Shown piece by piece: positions 8,016 through 18,200 of a stretch of DNA of 44,037 bases; positions within the stretch are counted from its first letter, which is position 1; each line of letters begins with the position of its first letter. The translations under genes and the position numbers were made by a program. The DNA lies in the NCBI GenBank assembly GCA_964429655.1, contig CAYSCZ010000022.1:1-44037 (forward strand). Direction: 5' to 3'. Below the pieces are notes generated by a model, which saw nothing but the letters and a program-made list of their open reading frames with translations, did not search any database and was not told where the DNA came from. This stretch comes from CAYSCZ01 sp964429655. GTDB taxonomy: Bacteria > Bacteroidota > Bacteroidia > Cytophagales > Cyclobacteriaceae.

Positions 8016-8778
8016 AATAATAAATTTTGATCCTAAAATTTCTATCACATGTAATTCAATATTTATGCCTCTGTAGATATCATGCGAAAAACACTGATTT
8101 GATAGAAATTATTGAGGTTACTATTACACAAAACTGATTTACCAGTGGAAAATATTTCACAGGAATTGCATAAAAAGAAGATAATTTTGAGTAAGTGCTT
8201 TTAATAGAGTCTCCCAACTATCAATGAATGCTCGCAAGTGAACCTGTTTCTTTTGATTTTATTTGCTTTAGTTAATCCCAGAATTGTCATTAGACTTTCT
8301 ATTACCTGGTTAAATCACTTCAAACCAGACACTTAACATGTTATTGGCTCGTCACCATAGCGATGCTATGCCTCCTCGACCTAAGTGCCTGATTTTATGG
8401 GCTTTAACCCTTCATGACAAAATTCCAATGACAAATCTGGGTTAATAACAAAACCGCACGAAAGATATTTTGAATAGATCATCTGAAATCTCAGAGATTT
8501 TTTTACACGATGGCCCAAAATGATGAAACCCCCGGTTTTTATGGGTGCGGCTTCTTTCATCATAGGAATTATATGGTTTGGTACTAAACCCGAAGAAATA
8601 TGTAAAATCTATCAAGAACCCTGAATACAAAAATTTGAAATATTAGTAGAAAATATTCTACAACATTTTGGGTATAAACCTACACATATGGTGTTGAAAG
8701 TGTCCTAAACACTATTATGGATGCATTTTTTATCGTTGGTATAGTATTCGCACAAAATTAGAGAAACAAATTGAAACT
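8016..8778. other. Long intergenic region holding fold-back element copy A
   Basis: 763 bp without a convincing gene between the TonB-domain gene and dps. Apart from copy A, the right part has an imperfect hairpin (GATGAAA at about 8521-8527 with TTTCATC near 8556-8562) without a clear U-tract. Open frames of about 60 codons here are overlapping and low-quality. The last 100 bp should hold the dps promoter, but no consensus is clear. Confidence 0.6.
8277..8441. repeat. Fold-back MITE-like element, copy A
   Basis: 165 bp, from CCCAGA to TCTGGG. The outer 22 bases form terminal inverted repeats (19 of 22 match). Inside are concentric inverted repeats: GGTTAAA (8308-8314)/TTTAACC (8403-8409), CAGACACTTA (8326-8335)/TAAGTGCCTG (8382-8391, 9 of 10), and CATAGC (8356-8361)/GCTATG (8365-8370) at the centre. 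The whole element can fold into one long hairpin. TTAAT directly repeats on both sides (8272-8276 and 8442-8446), as a target duplication would. Copy B at 32071-32235 is its reverse complement with 4 differences. There is no coding capacity. Confidence 0.85.
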
Positions 8779-9324
8779 ATGAATAACGACGTAAAAGAAC
8801 AAAAACCAATTATTACCAGTAAAGATCCTTCACAAACAAAAAAGAGGAAACCTTATGCAAAGCTTGGTTTCTCAAAACTGGAAACTGCCGAGCTGGTTGA
8901 CGCTTTAAATAAGTTAATCGCAAACTTTAGTCTTCACTATCAAAAATTAAGAAATTTTCATTGGAATGTTAAAGGATCAGATTTTTTTGATATTCATGAA
9001 CAGTTCGAAATTCAATATAATGATACCATGGTTGCTGTAGATGATCTGGCAGAACGTATTAGGGTATTCGGTCAGACACCAATAAGTAACCTGTCTGATT
9101 TTTTTAATACAGCCGAAATACAGGAAGCGGAGACAAACCTTTCTGCTCATGAAATGGTGAAAGAAATTATTAAAGATTATGAAATACTTGTAGAATACAT
9201 GTACAGGGCATTAGATGTATCCATTGAGAATGGTGATAGTGGTACAGAAGATATGATTAAAAGTTTCATAAAGAAAACAGAAAAGAACCACTGGATGATG
9301 ACAGCTTTTTCAAGCGGTGAATAA
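8779..9324 (+). CDS. dps: Dps family ferritin-like DNA-protection protein
   Basis: 181 residues with the Dps four-helix ferritin fold. The intersubunit ferroxidase residues are present: His61 in NFHWNVKG, His73 in DIHEQFE, and Asp88 and Glu92 in VDDLAERI. Dps forms dodecamers that oxidise iron with peroxide and shield DNA in stationary phase. The roughly 37-residue N-terminal extension is rich in Lys and Arg (KKRKPYAK), as in Dps proteins that bind DNA through a basic tail. The first ATG after a long AT-rich leader is used. The YtxH-like gene follows 53 bases on, before a shared terminator, so the two are likely co-transcribed. Confidence 0.93.
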   Translation: MNNDVKEQKPIITSKDPSQTKKRKPYAKLGFSKLETAELVDALNKLIANFSLHYQKLRNFHWNVKGSDFFDIHEQFEIQYNDTMVAVDDLAERIRVFGQTPISNLSDFFNTAEIQEAETNLSAHEMVKEIIKDYEILVEYMYRALDVSIENGDSGTEDMIKSFIKKTEKNHWMMTAFSSGE

Positions 9325-9377
9325 TCTTTTGCTAGAATTTTCAAGTAAAAATTTTAAAATATTAAAAATATAATATC

Positions 9378-9683
9378 ATGAAAGCATTACAAATTTTCAT
9401 AACCTTAATCGTTGGTTTATTGGGTGGTCTGGCTTATGGCTTACTAACAGCCCCTGATAAAGGTGTAAAAACTAAAAAGAAACTCAAAAAAGATATCAAC
9501 GCCAGAAAGCGGTCTTTAGATAATCGTATTGATAGCCTGGAGCACAAACTCGATCAAATACTTGAGCGTGCGAGAAGTAAGGTAGAAGAGAGGAAAGAAA
9601 GCGTTGAAGAATTTATTGATAAACAAGCTGAAAAAGGAAAAGATGCAATCAATAAGGCAAATAAATCAGGTCAGTCCTCCTAG
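9378..9683 (+). CDS. YtxH-like small membrane-anchored protein
   Basis: 101 residues. One N-terminal membrane helix with glycines (LIVGLLGGLAYGLLTAP) is followed by DKG and a long Lys/Glu/Arg-rich amphipathic helix (about 30-95) that predicts a coiled coil. The APxxG-type junction after a Gly-rich helix is the YtxH (PF12732) pattern. Family members are general-stress proteins of uncertain function. Its position behind dps and ahead of a strong terminator suggests a two-gene stress operon. Confidence 0.75.
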   Translation: MKALQIFITLIVGLLGGLAYGLLTAPDKGVKTKKKLKKDINARKRSLDNRIDSLEHKLDQILERARSKVEERKESVEEFIDKQAEKGKDAINKANKSGQSS

Positions 9684-9717
9684 TTCGATTTGTTTATTTC
9701 GAATGGTTTGATGGTGT

Positions 9718-9748
9718 GAAGAAGCTCGTAAGGGCTTCTTCTTTTTTT
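9718..9748 (+). terminator. Rho-independent terminator of the dps-ytxH unit
   Basis: Perfect 8-bp stem GAAGAAGC (9718-9725) with GCTTCTTC (9734-9741), 8-base loop, then TTTTTTT. It lies 35 bases past the YtxH-like stop. Confidence 0.92.
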
Positions 9749-9831
9749 GAACTATAATAATTTTTTAAAATCCGCTTATGCTAAGTATGAGCCATTGCCT
9801 CAAATAATTAATACAACTAAATTATCAAATT

Positions 9832-11165
9832 ATGAATGTCTCTCATTTACTATTAAAAATACTTGAAAAAGAAGGCATAAAGCATATTTTCGGAATCGCC
9901 GGTGATGCCTTAAATCCATTGACTAACGCCATTAACAACCAGAATACCATTTAATGGGTCAAAATGAAACACGAAGGCAATGCCTCCTATGCTGCTTTTG
10001 CGCAAGGTGAACTTGGTAGTAATTTTGGTGTATGCGCCAGTACGGTTGGACCGGGAGCACTTCATTTAATCAATGGCCTTTATAATGCTAAGAAAGAACG
10101 ATCACCAGTGGTAGCTATCACAGGACAGGTTCCTGTCACGCAGCTTAGCACTAATTACCACCAGGAGGCAGATCTGAGTAATATTTTTGATGATATTTGT
10201 GCATATCAGGCCATCATAAGAACACCAAATGAAGCTCCACGGATTATTTATAGAGCTATTAAGTCAGCCATTAATTATAATGCTGTCTGTAGGATCGAGC
10301 TACCTGCTGACGTTGCGGGCATGAAATTGACCGATGACATTATTATCAATAGCGTGGTCAGGTCTGAATCGTCCGTTGTTCCCTCAAAGGAAAGTATAGA
10401 TAAAGCTATCAAATTAATCGACCAGTCCCGTGATATTGGCATATTAGCTGGTGCTGGCTGCCGCGATGCCCGGGATGAAGTGCTGGAGCTATCAAATAAG
10501 TTGAATGCCCAGTTAGTGATCTTGCTGCCGATGATGCTATTTTCGTTGTAGATACCGGCACATTATCTATTTGGGCTACCAATATAATGGATTTCCATTC
10601 CGGGCGACGGATCATTGGTTCATTTAACCACGGTTCTATGGCTGTTGGATTACCGGCTGCTATAGGGGCGAAGCTATTGTACCCAGATAGAGAAGTATGG
10701 GCAATTATAGGTGATGGCGCTTTCAATATGTGTATGCAGGACCTCTCTACAGCAGCAGAATATAATCTACCCATTAAAATTTTGGTATTTAACAACTCAG
10801 AACTTGGATTTGTGAAAATAGAAATGGAAGAAGCCGGATTGGCCCCAAACCTCGATGCACTGGAAGTAAAGAATTTTAACTTTTCCCAGTATGCAGAACT
10901 GCACGGCGGTGTGGGAAAAAAAGTAGAACACGCTGAAAACATTCTCCAGACCGTTGAACAAGCCAAACAGGCCAATAAACCATTTATAATCGACGCTATC
11001 GTGAATAGTGAGGAACTGTCTTTACCCCCTAAAATAGGGATCAAAGAAGCAACCAGCTTTGGTACATCTAAAATAAAAGAACTGGTAAAGGCGGTTAATG
11101 GGGATAAAAAACAATGGGAGAACATAAAAAATAAAGTGAATGCCTACTTCGACAGAAAAAGTTAA
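9832..11165 (+). pseudogene. Broken thiamine-diphosphate enzyme (pyruvate oxidase/dehydrogenase PoxB type)
   Basis: The reading starts MNVSHLLLKILEKEGIKHIF at 9832 and meets an in-frame TAA at 9952-9954, exactly where the family reads an uninterrupted xWVxxKHE. It resumes in the same frame with KHEGNASYAAFAQGELG (catalytic Glu) through TGQVPVTQLSTNYHQEADL to ILAGAGCRDARDEVLEL. Near 10517-10525 it jumps into another frame, directly to LAADDAIFVVDTGTLSIWA, then the diphosphate site GDGAFNMCMQDLSTAAEY...NN, ending at 11165. The central cofactor domain (roughly 130 codons) is missing at the jump. The gene therefore carries a nonsense codon and a frame-changing internal deletion. The intact enzyme would decarboxylate pyruvate and pass electrons to quinone or oxygen. 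Confidence 0.9.
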
Positions 11166-11170
11166 TAGAC

Positions 11171-11566
11171 ATGAAAAGCGAGTTATATACCATCAAAGGA
11201 GAAAATATCTTCATTGTTAAGTCAAATGGAAAGGTAAATTTAAGTGAATCAATAAGGGTCTTAAATGAATTAAGTGCGGAGCAGCGGTATGAACATTGTC
11301 GTGAGATATTCTTCGACCTCAGAAATGTTGATTGCGAATTTACAGAAGCAGACCTATTTAAATTGGTTTATAAAATTGCTATTACAGGGGATGTATTACC
11401 TACCAAAAAGAGGATAGCAGTACTGGTTGACCGAAACCAAAATTCTGAAGACGCGAAATTTATAGAATACTGGGTTAAGCAATTCGGTGTAAGGAACCTA
11501 GAAGTTTTTGTTGATTATGAAGAAGTTAATAACTGGTTAGATAAGGATTTAAATAACATGGCGTAA
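11171..11566 (+). CDS. STAS/SpoIIAA-like small protein
   Basis: 131 residues, soluble, no signal. The pattern YTIKGENIFIVKSNGKVNLSE, then IFFDLRNVDCEFTEADL, then RIAVLVDRNQNSEDAKF and LEVFVDYEEVNNWL matches the beta-alpha layout of STAS/SEC14-like (SpoIIAA-like) single-domain proteins seen in Bacteroidota. It begins 5 bases after the broken TPP enzyme and was probably co-transcribed with it. It remains intact although its partner is broken. Function unknown; the fold call is inference. Confidence 0.6.
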   Translation: MKSELYTIKGENIFIVKSNGKVNLSESIRVLNELSAEQRYEHCREIFFDLRNVDCEFTEADLFKLVYKIAITGDVLPTKKRIAVLVDRNQNSEDAKFIEYWVKQFGVRNLEVFVDYEEVNNWLDKDLNNMA

Positions 11567-11977
11567 ATAGTTCCAAAATATTGAGCGAGGAAGCGCATGA
11601 TTCATCAGAATAATGAATTTTTATTTCGAAATTAATAATCAATTATCAGAAATAAATCATAACCATGACATTGTTATTAATAATGAAGTGTTTAAGGGAA
11701 CCATTCCGTATGCTGAAAAAATCAACCAGATATATTAGGATTGATACCAAAGGATAGCAATTACTTTCAGTGCCTTTTTCATAAAAGCATGAGTAAGTAA
11801 GTAAGTAGTCTACTATGGCCAGCTACTCATCCTGATGCTGAATTAATCGATGATTGATTTAATAAGATATCCTAAAAGGAGGGTTAAATCTTTTAAAGGA
11901 GGGTTAAATCTTTTAATTTCGGATACAGGAAATTTGTAAGTCTCAATAAACCTTAAACTATCTTTAAATAAACAAAT
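11567..11977. other. Intergenic region upstream of the second universal stress gene
   Basis: 411 bp. It holds a 20-bp tandem duplication (listed separately) and one short open frame 11613-11738 (41 codons, starting MNFYFEINNQLSEINHNHD) without recognisable homology, which may be a decayed gene. A short AAGTAAGTAAGTAG run occurs near 11790-11805. No clear promoter consensus. Confidence 0.5.
11875..11914. repeat. Perfect 20-bp tandem duplication
   Basis: AAAGGAGGGTTAAATCTTTT occurs twice back to back at 11875-11894 and 11895-11914. Each unit has partly complementary ends (AAAG...CTTTT). It lies 64 bases before the universal stress gene start and could be a doubled binding site or a recent slippage. 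Confidence 0.75.
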
Positions 11978-12799
11978 ATGAAGATACTAGTCGCTACTGA
12001 CTTTACGGACCCATCTGATAATGCAGTGAATTACGCTTTTGAGATGGTTAAACAATGGCCGGAAAAACATAATAGTCTATTATTGTTTTACGCATACAGG
12101 CCTCAAGTACCATATACTAATGTGCCTTCCATGCCGGTAATGAAAAACGAAGAACTTAACAAAAAACTTCAAAATAAGTTGCAAAACCTTGAAAGTTCGC
12201 TTAAGCAAAGCATTGAAGTTGAATCTGTTTTTGAACGTGGCAATATTTCTGATTTGATTCCCGATGTAGTTAAAAAACATAAGCCAAACCTTATCATTTC
12301 CGGTCACAGAAATAAAGATGTGCTGGATAAGTCAACCGATGGCAGTCATACCCTTGAAATCATAAATAATATATCCATCCCGATACTTACTGTTCCAGAG
12401 AATGCCCGGTACAAAGGTCTAAACCAGGTATTATTAACTTCCGATCTCTCCCCTTTAGAAATATCTAATCACTCCTTGAATTTTTTCAAACAAATGATCG
12501 CTGATCATAAGTGCAAGCTTAACGTTTTGTATGTATTCAAAGAAGGAGACCCAAAATATTTAGAAAATGAAATAAAAAACAGCGCTTTTCATAAGGAAAT
12601 ATCAGATATTGACCACGAAAATACGGCAGTTGTGAATAAAGATGTATTCAGCGGCATTGCTTCCTATATTGAATTAAACAGGCCTGATATCCTGGGTGTC
12701 GTTCCAAGAGACAGGAATTTTTTTGGCAGTCTTTTTCACAGAAGTGTTACCACAAATACTATTCAGTATGGGCAGACACCAGTGTTGGTTCTTGTTTAA
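11978..12799 (+). CDS. Tandem-domain universal stress protein
   Basis: 273 residues with two Usp halves. Domain 1 (1-143) begins MKILVATDFTDPSDNAVNYAFE and ends ISIPILTVPE; domain 2 (about 147-273) begins NQVLLTSDLSPLEISNHSL and ends GQTPVLVLV. The glycine-rich ATP loop is not conserved in either half (SGHRNKDVLDKSTDGSHT, RDRNFFGSLFHRS), so this paralogue may not bind ATP in the standard way, unlike the one ending at 5825. It sits 34 bases upstream of the AI-2E family permease on the same strand, suggesting co-transcription. Stress-survival role inferred from family. Confidence 0.85.
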   Translation: MKILVATDFTDPSDNAVNYAFEMVKQWPEKHNSLLLFYAYRPQVPYTNVPSMPVMKNEELNKKLQNKLQNLESSLKQSIEVESVFERGNISDLIPDVVKKHKPNLIISGHRNKDVLDKSTDGSHTLEIINNISIPILTVPENARYKGLNQVLLTSDLSPLEISNHSLNFFKQMIADHKCKLNVLYVFKEGDPKYLENEIKNSAFHKEISDIDHENTAVVNKDVFSGIASYIELNRPDILGVVPRDRNFFGSLFHRSVTTNTIQYGQTPVLVLV

Positions 12800-12833
12800 A
12801 ATCTGCATTTTTGAACTAAACCTAAAAATTTAG

Positions 12834-13913
12834 ATGGCTATTCAAGAGGAGACAAGTAAAATAAAGATTACACGCATTGTATCGTGGATCATTATTTCGG
12901 TGACCTTCTTTGCCTTGCTTTATTGGTTAAGAACAATATTGCGTCCTTTTGCGATAGCACTTATATTTTGGTTTATTATCGACACCCTGCTATCATTAAT
13001 AAGAAAAATAAAGATTGGAAAGCAGCGAATCCCTTACTGGGTAAGTGCAGTCATTTCTTTTTTCATAGTCATCGGAATAATTAGTGGAATAACAGAATTA
13101 TTGATCTTAAATGTTAATCAGATCAATAATCAGGCAGCTAAGTATGAAAATCAGGCAAATAGGTACATCAATGAATTAAAAGCATTTCTTGGTATTCAAA
13201 ATATATTAGAATCGATAACCAAAGAATTTAAAATAGGTGATCTAAGCTCTATTGCCTCCTCCGTTTTATCAGGTCTTACCAATTTTATAGGCAATATGGT
13301 GCTTATCATCGTTTACATAATCTTTTTACTTATTGAACAGCGGGTATTTAATAAAAAGCTTGAGGGGTTTATTACGAAAAAAAGTCAGCAGGATTTCACA
13401 GATGTATTCGATAAAATCCGCTTTGCTGTTAAACGATATCTGACCACCAAAACATTAACAAATTTTATTACCGCGGTATTATGCTTTATCGTGCTAATCC
13501 TGATGAAAGTAGACTTTCCATTTCTATGGGCTTTTTTTATTTTTCTAGGGAATTACATACCGTATGTAGGTTCTTTTGTGGCTGTTTTTTTACCCTCCCT
13601 GTTTGCTATGTTTCAATATGAGGATCCATTAAAATTTCTATGGGTATTCCTGGCTACAGAAGCTATGGTGGCTTTGGTGGCAAATTATATCGAACCCCGG
13701 ATGATGGGCAGATATTTAAATTTAAGCCCTTTAGTGATCATATTTTCACTGGTGTTTGGTGGTTTTATTTGGGGAGTATTAGGTATGATACTATCGGTGC
13801 CGGTTATGTCTGTAATGATGATCATTTTAGCTCAATTTCCTAACACCCTGCCTTTAGCCATCCTCTTATCGGAAAAAGGAGAGATATCAAGTTTACTGGT
13901 AGACAGACAATAA
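12834..13913 (+). CDS. AI-2E family transporter (PerM-like permease)
   Basis: 359 residues with the family topology: two N-terminal membrane helices, a third (ISFFIVIGIISGI), an extracytoplasmic helical region (about 95-150), then a cluster of hydrophobic segments with LWAFFIFLGNYIPYVGSFVAVFLPSLFA and GGFIWGVLGMILSVPVMSV, both characteristic of the PF01594 family. Members export autoinducer-2 or act as sodium/proton or stress-related transporters; the actual substrate is unknown here. It follows the Usp gene by 34 bases. Confidence 0.88.
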   Translation: MAIQEETSKIKITRIVSWIIISVTFFALLYWLRTILRPFAIALIFWFIIDTLLSLIRKIKIGKQRIPYWVSAVISFFIVIGIISGITELLILNVNQINNQAAKYENQANRYINELKAFLGIQNILESITKEFKIGDLSSIASSVLSGLTNFIGNMVLIIVYIIFLLIEQRVFNKKLEGFITKKSQQDFTDVFDKIRFAVKRYLTTKTLTNFITAVLCFIVLILMKVDFPFLWAFFIFLGNYIPYVGSFVAVFLPSLFAMFQYEDPLKFLWVFLATEAMVALVANYIEPRMMGRYLNLSPLVIIFSLVFGGFIWGVLGMILSVPVMSVMMIILAQFPNTLPLAILLSEKGEISSLLVDRQ

Positions 13914-14113
13914 AAAATAAAGTAATAGTTGTGCTAAACCTGTACAATTGCGGGAATTTAAATGATAGTGGAATCATCAACAAAATCAGAATATTACAAA
14001 TTTGATTGGTATTGTCTAGATGTATAAATAATTATTAAGACAACTCTTGAATATGACCCCAGACAAATTCTGTTTTTTTTACTTAAAGGCTTATTACTAC
14101 TAACTTACACGAT

Positions 14114-14953
14114 GTGAATAAAAAGAAATTTAAAAAATCTAACATCACTCAGGTTGTCGAAGATAAAGAGACCAAGAAGATGTCAAGGCCGAAAGAGGTG
14201 CAACAGATACTGGAGGAACAGATTGACACAAGCTTAAAAGAATTTAACAGATCTAATGTTAGTCTAATTGTCTCAGCATTCACCGCAGGATTAGAAATTG
14301 GTTTTAGTGTTTTACTTATGGGGGCTATCGCTTCCTTTTATAGTGATCAAATCTCCACAGATTATTTTAAGTTTTATATTGCCTTGTGTTATCCATTGGG
14401 TTTCATTTTCGTGATCATAGGCAGGTCAGAATTATTCACAGAACATACCGCCCTTGCTATATTACCTTTATTAAAAGGTTTTGTGAAGTTAAAAGACCTA
14501 CTTGTACTATGGGGCTTAGTATATGCCGGAAATATTATTGGTGGATTTTTCTTTAGTCTATTGCTGGTTAATCTAGGTCCTGAAGTTGGTTTTATCAACA
14601 CCCAGATATTTGGTCAACTTGCCTATGATTTGGTCAATGTTGAATGGAATATCATATTGGTGAGTGCAATGCTTGCCGGTTGGATGATGGGATTGCTTGG
14701 TTGGTTGGTCACCTCATCACAAGACACCACCAGCAGGATCATTCTAATCATCCTTATAACATCTATCATTGGCATCGCAGGTTTGCATCACTGTGTTATA
14801 GGATCCATAGAGATGCTGGCCGGCTGGTTGGAAGGCGACCGGGTCGATGGCATGGATTATTTAAAATTTCAATTTTGGACAACCCTTGGAAACGCTATAG
14901 GTGGTTCTGTTTTCGTGGCCATTTTAAAATACAGTCATGTGAAGCTGAATTGA
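14114..14953 (+). CDS. Formate/nitrite transporter (FNT) family protein
   Basis: 279 residues with six membrane segments. FNT landmarks include SAFTAGLEIGFSVLL, SELFTEHTALAILP (the ELFT motif) and LHHCVIGSIEML. The pentameric family conducts formate, nitrite, hydrosulfide or lactate. The GTG at 14114 opens the frame (an ATG two bases before is out of frame and meets TGA at once). An internal ATG at 14180 (MSRPKEVQQILEEQ) gives a more usual N-terminus and is an equally good start. The leader before it is very basic. Single gene, 200 bases after the permease. Confidence 0.85.
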   Translation: MNKKKFKKSNITQVVEDKETKKMSRPKEVQQILEEQIDTSLKEFNRSNVSLIVSAFTAGLEIGFSVLLMGAIASFYSDQISTDYFKFYIALCYPLGFIFVIIGRSELFTEHTALAILPLLKGFVKLKDLLVLWGLVYAGNIIGGFFFSLLLVNLGPEVGFINTQIFGQLAYDLVNVEWNIILVSAMLAGWMMGLLGWLVTSSQDTTSRIILIILITSIIGIAGLHHCVIGSIEMLAGWLEGDRVDGMDYLKFQFWTTLGNAIGGSVFVAILKYSHVKLN

Positions 14954-15298
14954 AGGGCTCATTAGAAAACCAGTGCCGCAAAGCTAGCCAGTTCATTAAT
15001 TTAAAAAGCTGTATAATATTTCGAAATCAAGAATAAACTTGTTATAAAATTTGTAATTATCTATACTTATTATCCTAATTAAGCAGAAATTTTATAATAC
15101 TGCATATTTTCTTCGGTTAAATGTTAAAATAGGATAACTAAAATCATTACATCCAATCACAAATCATTTTTTACATGAAATTACTATTGCTACAATCTTA
15201 CAATAAAATTTCCTGATCTTAACCTTCTAACTCAACCATAGCACAGCCAATTCCATTCAGTTTTATTACTTTTATAATTCATCATTATAATTTATCTC
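14954..15298. other. AT-rich intergenic region
   Basis: 345 bp between the FNT gene and the first propeller gene. I see no repeat copy, RNA gene or strong hairpin. It should contain the promoter of the propeller gene, but no convincing consensus is visible. Confidence 0.5.
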
Positions 15299-18200
15299 AT
15301 GCGTAAACACATTCTATTGACTTGCTGTGCAGTATTTACAGCTTTGTTCACCTTAGCACAAACAGCAGAAGAATATTTTAAACCAGTCAAATACAGAAAT
15401 ATCGGCCCATTCAGGGGAGGCAGGTCTGTAACAGCCTCAGGTGTAATCAATAACCCCCTCACTTACTACATGGGCACAACAGGAGGAGGCTTATGGAAAA
15501 CGACCGATGCGGGTCAACGTTGGGAAAATATCTCTGATGGGTATTTCAAAACAGGTTCCGTGGGAGCCATAGCTGTATCAGAATCGCACCCACACATCAT
15601 CTATTGCGGAATGGGTGAACATGCGCCCCGTGGTGTACAAACTTCTTATGGGGATGGAGTCTACAAATCAGTGGACGCCGGCAAAACATGGGAAAAAATA
15701 GGTTTAGAAAAAACCCAACATATCTCCAGGATCGTGATCCACCCTGAGAATCCTGATGTGGTATTTGTAGCCGCCCAGGGTGCACTTTACGGCCCAAACA
15801 CAGAACGAGGAATTTATAAATCGACTGATGGCGGTAAGTCATGGCGAAAGGTTCATTATGTAAACGACCTTACCGGCTGTAGTGAGCTATCCATGGACAT
15901 GAATTACCCAAACATTCTTTATGCCGGCATGTGGCATCACCAACGCAAACCATGGAAAGTGATCAGCGGAGGTCCCGGAAGTGGCGTTTACAAAAGTACA
16001 GACGACGGTGAAACCTGGAATAAAATTGAAGAAGGTTTACCTGAAGAAAAAGGGAAAATAGCTATAGCCGTTAGCCGGGCTAACCCTGATAAAGTTTATT
16101 TATTAATGGAAAGCGATACCGAAAAAGATCAGGGCGGACTATTTGTCTCCAACAATGGTGGAAAAAACTGGAACATGATTAGTGGTGACAATCGTCTCAC
16201 CCAAAGGGCATGGTATTACACTGAAGTTTTTGCTGATCCTCAGGATGAGCATACAGTTTATGTGCTTAGTGCACCTGCATTACGATCAATCGATGGAGGA
16301 AATACCTGGGAGAGGCTTTCCGGAACGCATGGTGACTACCATGACTTGTGGATCAATCCGAATAATAATAAAAACATAGTCATAGCCAACGATGGCGGGG
16401 CAGCAATTTCTTTTAACCAGGGGGATACCTGGTCTGTTCAATCCAACATGCCTACGGCACAATTCTATCGTGTAAATGCTGATAATCTGTTTCCATACAA
16501 TCTTTATGGTGGTCAACAGGATAATTCAACAGTTAAAATTGCCAATCTATCTTTTGCACGCCGAATGGGTGGTATCAGCCGGCATGATTGGTCTGCCTCA
16601 GCCGGTGGTGAAAGTGCTTTCCTTGCTTTTGATCCTGACGACCCGAAGCATGTGATGGGTGGAAGCTACCTGGGCACCATAGAAGTTCTGGATGTCAAAG
16701 CCAACGCCAGCACCTCAATAATGGCCGCACCTATCCAGTACCTCGGAAAGGCAGCAAGGGATATGAAGTACCTTTACAACTGGAACGCGCCAATCATTTG
16801 GTCCCAGCATGAACCGGGTACCTTCTACCACTGCGCACAAGTAGTGCTTAGAACGCGTGACATGGGAAAAACATGGGAGGAAGTTAGTCCTGACTTAACG
16901 AGAAATATTGATGAAAAACAAGGAAAAGGCGGCGGGCCTAACACCAACGAAGCAGTGGGTGCCGAAAACTACGGAACCATCAGCTATATGATCGAATCAC
17001 CCCATGAGAAAGGTGTTTTCTGGACAGGCAGTGATGATGGTTTGGTGCACATCACCAAAGATGGTGGTGAAAACTGGGAAGATGTAACACCAAAAAGATT
17101 ACAGGAAAGCCTGATAAACGCTATTGATATATCTCCTCACGACCCAGCCACCGCTTACATTGCCACCACCAGGTACAAATTCAATGATTACACCCCTGCC
17201 ATTTATAAAACCACCAATCATGGCCAAAACTGGCAAAACATTAGTGCGGGCATACCTTATGGGGCTTATACGCGGGTGGTCAGGGAAGATAAAGACCGTA
17301 AGGGCCTGCTTTATGCAGGCACAGAAACAGGAATTTATATTTCATGGAATGGTGGGGAAAAATGGGAGCCCCTCCAACTAAACCTACCCGTAACGCCCAT
17401 CACAGACTTAATGGCACACTTGGGTGACTTATTGGTAGCCACCTCAGGAAGGTCTTTCTGGATACTGGACGATCTCCACCTGCTGGCTCAATATGAGAAA
17501 CCTGATAATACTGCCAAAATATATGTCCCCGAAGATGCGGCTTATGGCTTTTGGAGAAGCCCTCTAAACCAGAGCGACACCAAGGCGTTTGATGGTAGTT
17601 CAACGTATACAGGTATAAATCCTGCCAATGGGATGGTTATCTATTATGATTTGCCAAAGCTTGGGGATTCAGTAGAAGTGACCATGGAAATCAAGGATAA
17701 TAATGGTCAATTGATCCGTAGCTTTACTTCAGTAAAGGATGAAGATTACAAAAGATATGATGGTGGACCACCTCCTGAACCGACACTTTCCAAAGAAGAG
17801 GGACTTAACCGGTTTGTCTGGGATATGAGGTATCCCACAATGCCCGGCATTCCTAATGTTTACATTGAAGCTAATTACCGTGGCCACAGAACAAGCCCCG
17901 GAGTATACGGTATCAATTTAAAATATAATGGAAAAACCATTAAAGTCTCAGGCAAGATCATTGATAACCCACTTTATGATATACCTACATCCCAATATGC
18001 GCAGTATGATGAAATAATGGAAGATATGGAGCAGAGAGTTACGGTGATGCATAACATGGTGAACAAACTAAAAGCTGCCCAGGAGCAACTAAAGCGAGTG
18101 CTCAAACCACTGAAAGATGAAACATTAAAGAAGGAAGGTACATCACTGGTGAGATCACTGGATGAGTGGGATAAAGAAATGGTACAACGCAAATCAAAGG

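Noticed and set aside
8381..8630. Two overlapping minus-strand frames of about 60 codons beside repeat copy A
   Set aside because: They partly consist of the fold-back repeat and show no protein-like pattern.
10409..11125. 238-codon minus-strand frame opposite the TPP pseudogene
   Set aside because: Antisense shadow: the plus strand shows the strongly conserved TPP-enzyme motifs, while this frame is low-complexity and serine-rich.
14644..15036. 130-codon frame overlapping the end of the FNT transporter gene
   Set aside because: Alternative-frame shadow rich in His, Arg and Trp; the transporter frame has the family motifs.
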